Of a stretch of 64,000 nt of DNA, positions 25,601-38,143 are shown one piece after another (the first letter of the stretch is position 1; each line of letters starts with the position of its first letter). Position numbers and translations under genes: made by a program. The notes below the pieces were generated by a model, which had not been told where the DNA came from, made no database searches, and saw only the letters and a list, made by a program, of their open reading frames with translations. Origin of the DNA: Blumeriella jaapii (taxonomy: Eukaryota > Ascomycota > Leotiomycetes > Helotiales > Drepanopezizaceae); the NCBI GenBank assembly GCA_009599575.1, contig VWND01000069.1, positions 868,001-932,000 of the forward strand, written 5' to 3'.

Positions 25601-26912
25601 GTAAAACAATATTATCGCAACTGCCACGTTTATCGAAGGAGTTTTGTTTTAAAAGATAAACGCTCCGGCCTTTTTTAGTCTTTTTTTGTTTTTGATTACT
25701 TTTGGAAATACGTTATAATAAATTTTTGCAGCTTTAATAAAAACAAACACGGTTACGATAACGTATTCGTAGTAATAAATCGCTTTTCCAAGCAAATTAT
25801 TTCGATTTTTTATTATAAAAATATCGACGCTCGAAGCTTCGCCAAATTGTATATATTTCACGTATATAAATATTTTAGTCTTTTAAAAAGTATTATTAGC
25901 GATCGTAGCCTCTAGTATTAATTTATTTTCTGGTCTGAATTAAACAAAATACTCGGTACGCAATTAAAGCTTTCGACAGCCGCTTATTTTAAAACCGATG
26001 GTCAGACCGAAATTTATAATTAATATTTGCAAAAACGCTTTCGGCCCTTCGTAAATTTCTATCAAAACGATTAAAGCGAATTTTTTTTAATAATAAATTT
26101 CGTTTAAATAATTTTTTTTTACGAAAGTCTAAATGGCTTTTTATCTTTTGAAATTGTTCACGGTTATATTCCTTATATTAATTGAAACTGAAAGCTCGAC
26201 ACTTCTTTTTTTCCCAACCTTTTATATAAGCTAAACGCAAACGAAGCTTATGCGTACGCTCGCCGTTATTACGACGCCTGAAACTTCGCCAAATCGCATT
26301 TTTAATAAGCCTACGATAAAATAAAAAAAAATGCGAATAAATTTCGCCGCGCGATCGATTTTAACGTTGGCGATTACGTATAGCTCGATATGCGTCCATT
26401 TCCGACCTTCCGGCCTTTTCGCAAGTTCGACAATCCTATAAACGGCCCTTTTAAAATTGTAGCCAAAATTTTCGACAACGCTTTTAAATTAAAGCTTTTT
26501 AATATTATAAACGTATATTTAGTTTTTCACGTTAATCGATTGCGTAAAATAGCTGACGACGCGCTTTTAAATCAGGTTAACTTAGCCTTTAAACTTATTA
26601 ATATAACTAGTAAGCTTAAATACGAAATCGAAAAATTAATCGCCTGTCGAATGCAGCGGAAAACCCTTTAATACAAAGCTTTTTAAGTAAATTTAAATAA
26701 AGATTTCACGTGGTACCCCGCGTCTGATTTTATATACGCTTTTTTGAAAATGCGCGACTTTTATTTGGCGTATAAAAAGCTTCCCGGTCTTTCTGCAAAA
26801 CTTATAGATTAGCTGAAAGCGTATTCCGAAGGTTTGAATTCGTACGATTATTTAAATAGCGACGTATTAATGGATAAAAGCTCGAAAGCGCGCTTTTTTC
26901 GAACGAAAAAGT
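22655..26912 (+). pseudogene. A1 pol: protease, RT, RNase H, integrase, chromodomain
   Basis: Protease: the open segment 22655-22846 has LADSGANGYALIDS, a retropepsin DSGA active site. RT spans about 23990-24620, with FYIDYGTFN near 24040, the catalytic motif decayed to YLNN at 24339-24350 (both Asp now Asn), and FFGFCNFYRRFI near 24580. RNase H covers about 24760-25080 (NASDGVIAF, FSKTIAFAKLNYVVYDKK). Integrase spans about 25500-26400, with YRNCH...SFVLKDKRSG-like zinc-binding sequence, ISDRSL near 25900 and KTDGQTE near 25995. The chromodomain runs about 26620-26910 (YEIEKLIACR, then WYPASDFIYA). Numerous TAA/TAG interrupt it. Confidence 0.88.
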
Positions 26913-26914
26913 AA

Positions 26915-27178
26915 TATAACGACTTACTCGTTTACCCCTCGCGTCATCCTAGCAATTACGTATAATTGCAAGCTCCCTGGTCTTTTGGTAAATCTCCTAT
27001 CAACTATGGAAACTATTATATATATAAGGCTTTCTCCTCTTAGCAATTTCTGCCTTTTGCAATTATTGATTCTAAGTGAATATCTTTGTTACAAAACCAA
27101 AGGCTCGTTTCTTATACCATATGAGCACGGCGACCAATTGACTGATCTCCCAGCCCTTCGACTGATTAGATCGTTACA
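26915..27178 (+). repeat. A1 3' LTR
   Basis: 264 bp, TATAACG...TCGTTACA. It is less mutated than the 5' LTR. It abuts the ACTAT duplication. Confidence 0.95.
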
Positions 27179-27183
27179 ACTAT

Positions 27184-30100
27184 TCGCTTAAAAATAAAAA
27201 ATACGAAATAAAACGATTATTTAAAAAACAAAAAAAATATAAAAACAATTTTCATCGGTAAAAAAAAAAACATTCCCGAAAACGTATTAATTAAAAAAAA
27301 AACCTTTATTTTAAGCGTAAATAAAATCTAAATATATAAATAAAAAACAAATATATATATTGCTAATGCAATTATCGCATTTGCAAATATTATAATTGTA
27401 TAATTAAGCCAGCGAACCATAAGAAAGCAAAATACTTTTATTTTATTCGCCAAACCAATTGGTATGAAAAAAAACGTTAAAATCGAAAAAAAGAAAAATT
27501 TTGGAATTCGAAAAAAAACCGATAAAACTATCAGAAAAACGCTTATAATAAAAAAAATTAACAACGATATAAACGATATCGACACCGATATTTCGATTTA
27601 AATTATTCAGAAAATACCAGCTTTTAAACGTTTATTATTAATACGAAGCGAAAAATAAATCGATAAATATATTAGCTTCGAAGCCGTCGACGAAACTATT
27701 AAAAATTATAAAACAAAAAATTAAATTAAAATTCAGCGATTTATTTAATATAAAAGAAAAATTCGACAAAGTTATTAATAAACAAATCCTTGCATTAAAA
27801 AAAACGAAAAAATTAAAATTATCCGAAAAAAAAACGATTTTAAATTGGAAAAAAATCAGAAAAAAATTTACAACACCGCAGTTAATTTAGCCGATAAAAA
27901 GAAATTTTCGGAAAAAATCAGCCTTTTGGCCTTTGCTATAAAAACCTAAAAGTCAAAACGACGAAACTGCTTTTACACGGCTATAAAAACGTTAAAAATA
28001 AAAATTATACTTAAAAAAAGTACGACCGCCCTCGTTCTATTCGATAATAAAGCCGAAGTTAATTGCATAAACCAGAAAACGGCCGAAGCTAATAATATTC
28101 CGATTATTACCGATAAACGAATAATTTATATTACCGTTAATAAAAATATTATTAAATTTAATAAAATTATACGAAATATAAAAGTCGACGTTAAAAGTAT
28201 TATTATTTACGAAGATTTTTTAATAATAAAAAAATGCTTTTATTTTATTATTTTTAAAATGCTCTGAATCTTAAAAAGTTTCGTCAGCTTTAAATACACC
28301 GAAAACGGCCAGATGAAAACTTTTTTTTAAAATTAAAACCGATTTTTTTAAAATCAAATCATCGTCGCCGGCGACAAGATTTTTTTAATCGACGTTTTAT
28401 CGGAAAACGAATAGCCGGCTTTAGTTTCAAAACAAACGCTAAGTTATAATAAAACTTAGAAAATACTTAGCTAAAAACATTTATATTATTAATCGAAATA
28501 GCACCGCGAATAAATTAATTAATATTAATATTTTTAATTATTAATTCGGAAATAAAAGTTTTGAAAATTTCGTTTTCGTATTAAACAAACCCGATCCATA
28601 TATTCTACCTTTTTATATTAATATCAGCACTTTTTACAAACGCAAAGCTAATAAAATACGATTCGTAAATTTTAGCGAATCCGATAAAAATATTTCCGAA
28701 AAAATAAACGATTAATTTGAAAAAAATAAAATAATAAAACTATTCCAATCAATTACTAACAAATTCGAAAAACTTATTACCGGCCGATTTTCCAGCTTAT
28801 TATTTGGCAGCCGATTTATAAAAAAACGATTTAATAATTTAATAATCGGAATCTAATTTTTATTAAAAAAAAAAAAAGTTTTATACGAAATTTTACACAA
28901 CCGAAAAAAGGCTATAGCCTTCGATTTTACCGAAATGGGCCAATTCAGCTTTAACGTTACGCCCTATATCGATATTAAAACCGTGTTTTACAAAACCTGG
29001 CAAAAAAAGATTTTTTCAATTTCTAAAGCTTTTTAAAATAAAATAATCGAAATGCTAAAAAAACGAATTAAGCAAAAAATTCTCGAATTTTACTACGGCC
29101 TATATAAAAACAAATAATTTATCGTTGCGAAAAAAAAAAAAAAAACATTTACAAACTTATTATCGTAATCGTCGAAATAAACAAAATAATAATACGAAAC
29201 GCCAACGTGCCATTTAACGTCGATTAATTTTCAAACGAATTCGCAAAACTAACGATCGCTTTTTTTTTCGATTTGTTTTCCGGCTACGACCATTTAGTAT
29301 TTAACCTACGATTTCGAAACATAACGGCAATTTAAACTCCGATCGGTTTATTGCGTATAACGAAAGTATTTATAAAAGCTATTAATTTAATCGTTTAATT
29401 CGTAAAAATTATATATAAGATTTTTATAATTTGTATTTCCGATATTATTTTATTTTACGTTGACGACGTCGGAATAAAAAGCCCTAGATTATATTATAAT
29501 AATAAAAAGATTTTTTCTGAAATTCGACGCTATATAATAAAACATATTCAAAATATCGACAAAATTATAATTTGCTTCGAAAAAGCCAAAGCTATTATTG
29601 GCCTTCGATTAAAATTTTGTATATCCGAAATAAATATCGTCGATTATATAACTAATAACGCTGGCCGCTATTTTTAACGAAAAAAAATTAAAAAAATTTG
29701 CGAATAAAAAAAGTATAAAAATATCACCGAAGCCAAAGCTTTTATTAGCGTTGTGATTTATTACCGCAATTAAATCAAAAACTTTTTTTAAAAAGCTGCA
29801 TCCATTTACGCTACGATAAAAAAAATAATCGATTTCGTTTGAAAAAAAAAACAAAGCAAAATTATAAAAATCTTTAAAAACGATTTTTTATCGGCCCTAT
29901 TGTTTATGCGAATCGACTACAGCCCAAACGCAAAAAAAATTATTTTAATTATCGACGCTAGTATTTTCGGTTAAAAAGCTATATTATAACAAATCGATAA
30001 AAACAAAAAACGGCATTTTTTACGATTCGAAAACGGCCTATAATTTTTCGCGAAAGCACGCTACGATACTACCAAACGAAAATATCGAAGCGCTTTTAAA

Positions 30101-32044
30101 ATAATAAAAAAAATAAAAAGCGAATTATACGACGTATATTTCATTTTAAAAACAAACGCAAAAATTTTTGTCGACCAACTGAACGAAAAAATCAATAACT
30201 TATTAAAAACGCTCGTTATTAATTAAATAGCTTAAATACGATTTATAAACTTCGAAATTAAATATATTAAAAAAATAATTAACACAACGGCAAACGGCCT
30301 TTTTAAACGAAAACGTTTTTATTCATTTGATTTCGCTAAATAAAACGAATAAAATATTAACGAATAAATCGCTAACGAAATCGGCTGTTTCGCTATTTGC
30401 ATCCTGGGTTTTACAAAGCCAAAACTATTCGCGTTGCTATTTCGGCTAGCATCGCGAATAAAAAACATTAATTCTCGGGCCGAAAAAGCATTCGCGTTAT
30501 TATTTCGGCTAGCACCGCGAATAAATTTAATCGAAAACGATCGGAATAAGCCGATTAATAACGAAAATAAATTTTTAATCGATAATTATAAAACCGAAAA
30601 CTTTTATTTAATCGCATATTATTTAATTATTTTATTTAAATTATTTAACGTATTAAATTATTAATTTAAATTATTTAAAAACCAAGTTTTCGATTATATT
30701 TTAGCCGACAGAAAGCTGTATAAATATAAAAAATAATATATATTAAAAACGCTTAATAATAAACAATAAAGCCGATAAATTCCAAATTATAAAAAAAGCC
30801 TACGAAAAAATATTTTATAAAAAAACTGAAATTATTTATTACCGAATCAAAAACAATTTTTAATAAAAAAAATATTTCGAAAACTGCAAAGCTTTCGTTA
30901 AAAGCTATATTTCTTGCTAAAAACGAAAGCCTGGCCGAAAAAAAAATTTATTATATCCGACGTAATTTTTTAAAATCTGAAAAAAAATTAATTTCGACGT
31001 TATACGCGTACCGATCATCGATCGCAAGCATATATGCTTCGTATTCGCTATCGACGATTTATTCGAATAATCTGAAAAGCGACCTTTTCGAAACGCTATT
31101 TTCGAAGTTATAACGATTTTTTTTTAAAAAAACGTTATATATCGATACGGTTTATTTAACAAATTAAACGTCGATAATAAATCCGAAAACAAAAGTGTTA
31201 TCGAAACTTTTATAAAAAAATACGAAATCCAGCGTATTTAAATCTCAGCCTATAATTCGAAAAGCAACGGATTCGTTAAACGAAGTTATAAAAATATTTT
31301 CGACGGGCTTTTAAAAATTATTCGAAAAAGTTATAAGCGTTAATTACGGAAATTTTCGAAAATGCTTTTTGCTATACGTATATATATACACGCTTTTATT
31401 AAAATAATTTTATTTTTTATTTAATACGGCAAAAACGCTCGACTGCTTTTAAAAATAAAATAGCTTGTATAAAAGTTTTATAACGTAATTAAAATAAAAA
31501 CGAAAGCTGATTTATTAATAATAAAGTTTAAATAGCTAAATTACCGCGATATAAATATAAAAAAAATAATTTAAAAAAAAAAAAATTATAAAAAAGCAGC
31601 TAAAAAAATCTGAAATAAAACCAAAGTTTTAAAAAAAACGCCGATTAAAAAAGGAAATCTGATCTTAATCTACGACGTTCAGCGCGCTATTAACAAATCG
31701 GCCGATATTAAGCTTAATTATAAATGGCTCGGACTTTACGAAATATGCGAAACCGAATTAAATAAAAACTATTATAAGCTTACGAAACTCGATAAAACGA
31801 AATTAAAAAAAACGTTCGCCGCTAACCGATTAAAACGATTTTACAAAAAAAACTAGCAAATTTATTTCTTAAATTTTAATTTAAATAACGATTCCGATTC
31901 TAGCGAATCCGACGACGATTCCGATTAAAACGATTATATTCTTAAAAAAAAAAAACCTTTTGAAAAAGTTTGAAAATAGCCGAACGATAACCCCGCTGTT
32001 AAAACCATAATTCAAATCGTAATTTCATTTATAACCGAAAAAAA
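27184..32044 (+). pseudogene. C2 gag end and pol
   Basis: The remainder of C2 Gag-Pol after A1. The position equivalent to the D insertion in C1 (near 27410) is intact. Retropepsin-like sequence lies at about 28020-28140 (VLFDNKAEVNCI). RT is at about 28880-29650 and keeps the catalytic motif YVDDV at 29456-29470, the only family C copy here that does. RNase H follows (29880-30270). Integrase has its zinc-binding part at about 30810-30900, its core to about 31330, and a tail with WLGLYEICETE near 31720 and NRLKRFYKK near 31825. The polyprotein ends in an Asp/Ser-rich segment (31865-31935). Stops elsewhere make it inactive. Confidence 0.82.
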
Positions 32045-32530
32045 AAAATGTTTACAAAATTGTTTACTAACTGTTTTATTATTTTTATTATTTATTGTTT
32101 TTTTTTTATTATATATTATTCTATTGTTTTTGTTTTGCTTATTTATATACAATTTAATTATTCTGTTTTATATACGCTATTTATTTTAAAAACCTTTTTT
32201 TATATTATTTAAAACACCTATTATACTTTTTTTTGTTTAACTATACTTTTGCTTACTAAAACAAAAGTTTTGTATATATTTAAGCCGCATATTTAATACA
32301 TTTATATTATTCGCATATTTTACGAAAACTATCTTTTATATATTTTATTATTTGCTATTTTCTGTATTGTTTATTTTTTTCGCTGTTTTAAATAAATGCC
32401 TGCCTAAACAATTATAATTTATTAGAAAAACAGTATACGGATTTCCGTGATTTTTAAATATAAATATTTTACAATTTCCGTGCTTTTTCTTAATTATTTT
32501 TTAACAAATATAATATATTTTTTTAATTAA
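32045..32530 (+). other. C2 spacer between pol and extra 3' frame
   Basis: Very AT-rich and collinear with 16690-17175. No gene or recognisable signal. Confidence 0.5.
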
Positions 32531-35500
32531 TAAACCTATCGATATTATATCGTTTCTTAAGCAAAGCGTTGTTAAACCGAGCAAATTTATTTTTAATTTA
32601 TTTTGAAACGGAATTATTATACGTAATTTTTCCGAGTTTAAGCAAATATATAATGCCGCTATTTCAGATTAATAAGCAGCTTTCGTAAAAATATTTATAA
32701 AGCAATTCGATATAATAATTAAAAACGTTAACGAATTTTTATTCGATTACGAAAACTTTATTAAAATTAAATTCGTTCGTAAAAGCTTTGATTACGACAA
32801 ATTTTTATTAAATTACGATAACGCTTTAAAAACTTTCGCCGAAGCAAAAAAAGCTCGAAATAATAAAAAAAAAATAACAAACCGAATATTACGCTTTTTA
32901 TTAAATTAATAAAAGAAAAATATTCAAAAATACGTTTTTAGCAAAATCACCGGTATTATTTTATTTCGGCATTTCGCTCGCTTTTTCGAAATTATTATTT
33001 TTACGAAAAAAAAAGTCTGGATACTAAACGCTTATATTTTTAAAGCGCAAGCCCTAAAAGCTAATAACCCAAAAGCCCGCAGATTTATAAGCTTTTTTAC
33101 AGCTGTTTGCAAACTGATCGACGACGCTATATAATCGTTAAAAAAAGTTTTAATCGGCTGCGAAATTCCAAATCTGATTTTTTTTTAAAACAAAAAATTA
33201 AATATCGCTAAATACGGCATTTTTATACCAAAAGAAAAAAACGACGCTATTCCGATATTTTAAATTTACGACGACGAAAAAAACGAAAAAGCTAATATTA
33301 TTTTCGTTTAATTCGAAAAAATATACGCGGTAACAATTAATATTTTTAAAATAATTAAAACAATTCGGCGACTTTTATTTTTAATTATCGAAAACGAATC
33401 CGAAAACGAAATTAAAAATATAATAGCAAATAATCGTTTGCTCGAATACAAAAAACTTATTATATTTATAAAAACGATTCCGGAAAAAATAAAAACAAAA
33501 AACGTAAAAAAGCGCGCCGACATTTTCGAAATCTTTTTTATTCGAAAAAAAAAAATTATTCGCGTCGCTAACACAAAAAGCATCGCGAATAAAAACAGCC
33601 GGAAATCGACGCCGAGTTATAAGCTTTAAGTTAATTAACAGAAAACGCGACGATTTTACAAAATTAAATTTAAAAAACGCCGGCATTTCGAAAAAAAAAA
33701 AACTTAAACGATTTTGAATCTGACTTTTCGAAATTAAATACGCAAATATTCGAAACGCCTGCTGCGTTTAAAAACGTCGTACTATTACCGTTAATATTTT
33801 AAACTTTAATAAAAGCATTTAAAATTTCGACTATTATACGATTCGACCGAAAAAGCTTAAAAAAAAATATCGAAATTATTACGAAAAAAATTATACAAAA
33901 AATATAAAATTAAATTATCTTATTTAAAACTTTCGCTTTCGACGACGAAACGATTTAAAAGTTTTATTTCGATATTTTTATATAAAAACCAAATAAATCC
34001 GTCAGCTTTTTCTTTTTTACTTCGAACGAAAACTAAACCAAGCTTTTTTCGGAAAATTGCAAATATAATACGCCGAAACAAATAAAAAAAACTTTTGAAA
34101 ACGGTGACCCGTTTTTATTCGAGCTTTTTTTCGCTAAAAAACTTCGATTTTTTAATTTCGTTTTTATAAATAACGTTAACGTTAAAAAAAACGGCAAATT
34201 CTGCTATTTTTATATATATTATTACGCGGCGTATTGCGATTTAATTATAAAAAAAATTAACGTTATCGGCTTCGCTAATCGATTCGCTGCTATCAGAAAT
34301 TCGAATTACGACGTGTTCGAAATTAATTTTAATAATTAATTTATATTCCGACGAAAAACTGCGAAAACTATTTAAACGCGTGCTAAAGCTTATTTAGGCT
34401 ACGCAAATTTTAAAGCAAATCCTAAAACTTTTAACGCGATTATAAAATTCGATTAAAACGTAAAAAAATAAAAACAACGAATATTTTCAAAAACCGATTT
34501 TTCTGGCTTTTCGATCGAAAATATATTTTAAAATCTATTTAAACTAAATTGCGAATTCGTTAATTACGTAAAATTTCACAACGGAAAAAACAAGCTACTG
34601 TTGTATTTTATAAAAAAAAAAATAGTTATATATAAATATTATTTCCGACTGGTTAAAATCCAAAAAGCGCCTACAATTTTTTTCGCTAATATATTTTATA
34701 ATTTTATTTAACAAATTTTTAAAATGCATTCCGGCCTTTACTTCGCTGTTTTAATTATTCGGAACTTTAGAAACTGCCGTTTCGTAATATATTTTAACGT
34801 TCCGATCGCTTTAGATTTCGCTGATTCCGACCGTATTACGATTATAAAATTCGATATCGCCGATTTTTTAAAAAAAAAAAAAATCGAAAACTTTATCGAC
34901 GCTATTTTCGATTATTACGTTCTGTTCGTATTCGCATACAATTCGGAAATAATCGAAGCTTATTTGCAATTATATTATAACGCCAAACTAATTAAAATTA
35001 TTTAGAAAAGCCCAGCTTTTTCGTATTTCAGCGCGTTTAAAATAATAGCCTCGGCTATTTCATCGGATTACGAAACCGAAAGCTACGAAATAAAAAATAA
35101 AATAACTTTTATTAGCTTTTCGATTAAGCAAAAAGTTTTCGTTAAATTTAAAATTTAAAAAACCGACGGCGCGATATTAATTTATTCGAATAATTATACG
35201 GCGCAAAAATACAAAAACTATTTCGAAAACGACGCTTCGATAAGCTATTTGATATTGTTTATATTACGGCGAAAGCAATTATAATATTTTCGGTGGTTTC
35301 GATTGCAAACGACTATTTTCGAACTATTTCGTAAAATAGTTTTTTTTACAAATCTCGAAACTTTTTTAAAAATATTCGTCGGCAAACAACCGTAATCCGA
35401 TCTATTAGTTTTACGCGAAGCAAAAGCGTTAATCGGTTTTAATTACAACGAACTAATCGATTATTTCCACGATTTTAATATAAAACTTTTTAACGCTTTT

Positions 35501-35760
35501 TGCAAAGCGTAAAACCACGTTCAAAAGCTAAAATCTATTATTTACGAAAAAAAATCGTAAAAAGCATCCGTCGCGGCGACGCTTAATAATATTATCGACG
35601 AAAAAGCTATTAAAACGTTCGTAAATTTAAACGATACTTCGATTAATATTTTATCGAGCTATTTTTCAAAAAAACAAAATAAACAAAATAATTTAAACGA
35701 TAAGCGAAACGCTATCTTTCCGCAAAAGCCAATAGCAAAAAGGCCAAAAACGGGTTAAAA
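32531..35760 (+). pseudogene. C2 extra 3' reading frame, about 1,070 codons, unknown function
   Basis: The only copy of this frame uninterrupted by insertions. It reads on the plus strand with scattered TAA/TAG at likely Gln codons, from about 32531 to near 35760, 145 bp before the 3' LTR. Parts in order: an N-terminal segment near 32630-32850; a basic region (KTKNVKKRADIFE) near 33495; CYFYIYYYAAYCDLIIKK near 34200; MHSGLYFAVLIIRNFR at 34724, starting a 93-codon stop-free stretch; SNNYTAQKYKNYFEND near 35190; and a C-terminal Asn/Lys-rich tail near 35670. It is present at the same place in C0, C1 and C3, so it belongs to the element. I do not recognise the fold. It is not gag, pol or chromodomain, and no env-like membrane segment is evident. 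Confidence 0.65.
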
Positions 35761-35904
35761 AATCGAAAAAGTATAAAATTAAAAAATTCGGTTTTTAATT
35801 AATTAATTTTTAAATTATATAAAATAAATTAAATTGCATTTGTTGGAATTATGTTTTTCTTTGGTCGTAATCAGAAACGACTACGTATATTATTTGAAAC
35901 AAAA

Positions 35905-36170
35905 TATAAAACGGTAATATTTTATATTAATAAGAATTAATAGTTTTAGCTATAGTCGAAGCATAGACCCTTCCGAAACCCTCTGCCATTAACTACTTTT
36001 AACAGATATAAAAGCAAAACATCCCTTTAGATAATATCATAAGTACGCAATTCAATTTATATTTTCATTTATTTTTCTTTTTCTTTTTTCAGTCTTTTCT
36101 AGGAATTCCCTAAACTATTTTACCCACCGATATATGGCCGTATCAATCTGGTTTTCCTACCTACTTTATA
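35905..36170 (+). repeat. C2 3' LTR
   Basis: 266 bp, TATAAAACGG...CTTTATA. It is followed by TTAT and the resumed C1 sequence CACCGCTAATATT. Confidence 0.92.
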
Positions 36171-36174
36171 TTAT

Positions 36175-37970
36175 CACCGCTAATATTTTAAATTCTGATA
36201 AAAGCATTTAAAATTTCGATTATTATACAATTCGACCGAAAAAGCTTAAAAAAAAATATCGAAATTATCGCGGAAAAAATCATATAAAAAGCGTAAAATT
36301 AAATTATTTTGTTTTAAACTTTCGCTTTCGACGACGAAACGATTTAAAAGTTTTATTTCGATACTTTTATACAAAAATCAAATAAATCCGTCAGCTTTTT
36401 TTTTTTGCTTCGAACGAAAACTAAACTAAGCTTTTTTCGAAAAATTATAAATATAATACGCCGGAACAAATAAAAAAAACTTTTAAAAACGGTGATCCGT
36501 TTTTACTCGAGCTTTTTTTCGTTAAAAAATTCCGATTTTTTAATTTCGTTTTTACGAATAATATTAATACTAAAAAAAACGATAAGTTTTGTTATTTTTA
36601 CGTGCGCTGTTACGCGGCGTACTGCGATTTAATTATAAAAGAAATCGACGTTATCGGTTTTACTAATCGATTCGCTGCTATTAAAAATTCGGATTATAAC
36701 GTATTCGAAATTAATTTTAATAATTAATTTATATTCCGACGAAAAACTGCGAAAATTATCTAAGCGCGTATTAAAGCTTATTTAGGCTACGCAAATTTTA
36801 AAGCAGATCCTAAAGCTTTCAGCGCGATTATAAAGCTCGACTAAAACGTAAAAAAATGGAAGCAACAAGTATTTCTAAAAGCCGACTTTTCTGGCTTTTC
36901 GACCGAAAATATATTTTAAAATTTATTCGAATTAAGCTGCGAATTCGTTAATTACGTAAAATCGTACAACGGAAAAAACAAATTATTATTGCATTTTATA
37001 AAAAAAAAAAAATATATATATAAATACTATTTTCGACTGGTTAAAACCCAAAAAGCGTTTATAGCTTTTTTTGCTAATATGCTTTACAATTTTATTTAGC
37101 AAGCTTTTAAAATGCATCCCGGCTTTTATTTCGCTGCTTTAATTATTCGAAACTTCGAAAACTGCTGCTTCGTGGCTTATTTTAACGTTCCGATCGCTTT
37201 AAATCTCGCTGGTTCCGATCGTATTACAATTATAAAATTCGATATCGCCGATTTTTAAAAAAAGAAAAAAATCGAAAACTTTACTAACGCCACTTTCGAT
37301 TACCACGTTTTATTTGCATTCGCATACAATTCGAAAATAATCGAAGCTTATTTGTAATTATATTACAACGCTAAGCTGACTAAAACCATTTAAAAAAGCC
37401 CAGCTTTCTCGTATTTTAGCGCGTTTAAAGCAATGGCTTTAGCTATTTTATCGGATTACGAAATCGAAAGCTACGAAATAAAAAATAAAATAATTTTTAT
37501 CAGCTTTTCGACTAAGCAAAAAATATTCGTTAGATTTAAAATTTAAAAAACCGACGGCGCGATGCTAATTTATTCGAACAATTATACGGCGCAGAAATAT
37601 AAAAATTATTTCGAAAACGACGCTTCGATAAACAATTTAATATTATCTGTTTTGCGACGAAAGCAATTACAGCATTTTCGGTAGTTTCGATTGCAAACGA
37701 TTATTTCCGAACTATTTCGTAAAATAGTTTTTTTTACAAATCTCGAAGCCTTTTTAAAAGCATTCGTCGATAAACAACCGTAATCCGACCCATTAGTTTT
37801 ACGCGAAGCAAAAGCGTTAATCGGTTTTAATTACGACGAATTAATCGATTATTTCTACGATTTTAATATAAAACTTTTCAACGTTTTTTGCAAAGCGTAA
37901 AACCACGTTTAAAAGCTGAAATTTATTATTTACGAAAAAAAGTCGTAAAAAGCATTCGTCGCCGCGACGC
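36175..37970 (+). pseudogene. C1 extra 3' reading frame, middle part
   Basis: Collinear with 33786-35583 of C2. It includes KMHPGFYFAALIIRNFEN near 37110 and YSNNYTAQKYKNYFEND near 37570. It ends at GACGC where E1 inserted. Stops are of the RIP type. Confidence 0.65.
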
Positions 37971-38143
37971 TGTGAGGGGATAAGACGTCAGTTCGTTGGT
38001 CACGTGGTCCGAAAGTCACGTTATTGTTACGTGATATCGGAGCCCGCACACATTATATCTTAGATTTCGCAATACTTCTAATTTAAAACCTCGTAATTAA
38101 TGCAATTCATCTACGAATCTTTTGCTTATTCGCATTCTTGATA
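37971..38143 (+). repeat. E1 5' LTR
   Basis: 173 bp, TGTGAGGGGATAAG...CTTGATA (was CTGACA). It contains CACGTG at 38001-38006 and an inverted repeat TCACGT/ACGTGA at 38016-38034. Confidence 0.95.

Larger units (their letters stand above)
20756..27178 (+). mobile_element. A1: complete Ty3/Gypsy chromovirus, 6,423 bp
   Basis: Two 264-bp LTRs flank gag and pol. The 5-bp target duplication ACTAT is exact (20751-20755 and 27179-27183). The empty site is visible in C1 at about 5331-5337 (AATATTATTCGC). Coding order: gag, protease, RT, RNase H, integrase, chromodomain. Confidence 0.95.
18436..36170 (+). mobile_element. C2: complete family C element, split by A1
   Basis: 5' LTR 18436-18706, 3' LTR 35905-36170. 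Without A1 it is about 11,307 bp. It lies in the 3' frame of C1, flanked by the 4-bp duplication TTAT (18432-18435 and 36171-36174). C2's own copy of the same site reads CTAT (33782-33785) and is uninterrupted. It is the most useful copy for reading pol and the extra 3' frame, since only A1 interrupts it, in the gag region. Confidence 0.92.

Noticed and set aside
26704..26711. CACGTG in family A near 26708
   Set aside because: Not in the LTR; it encodes part of the chromodomain (TWYP) and is not counted with the LTR E-boxes.
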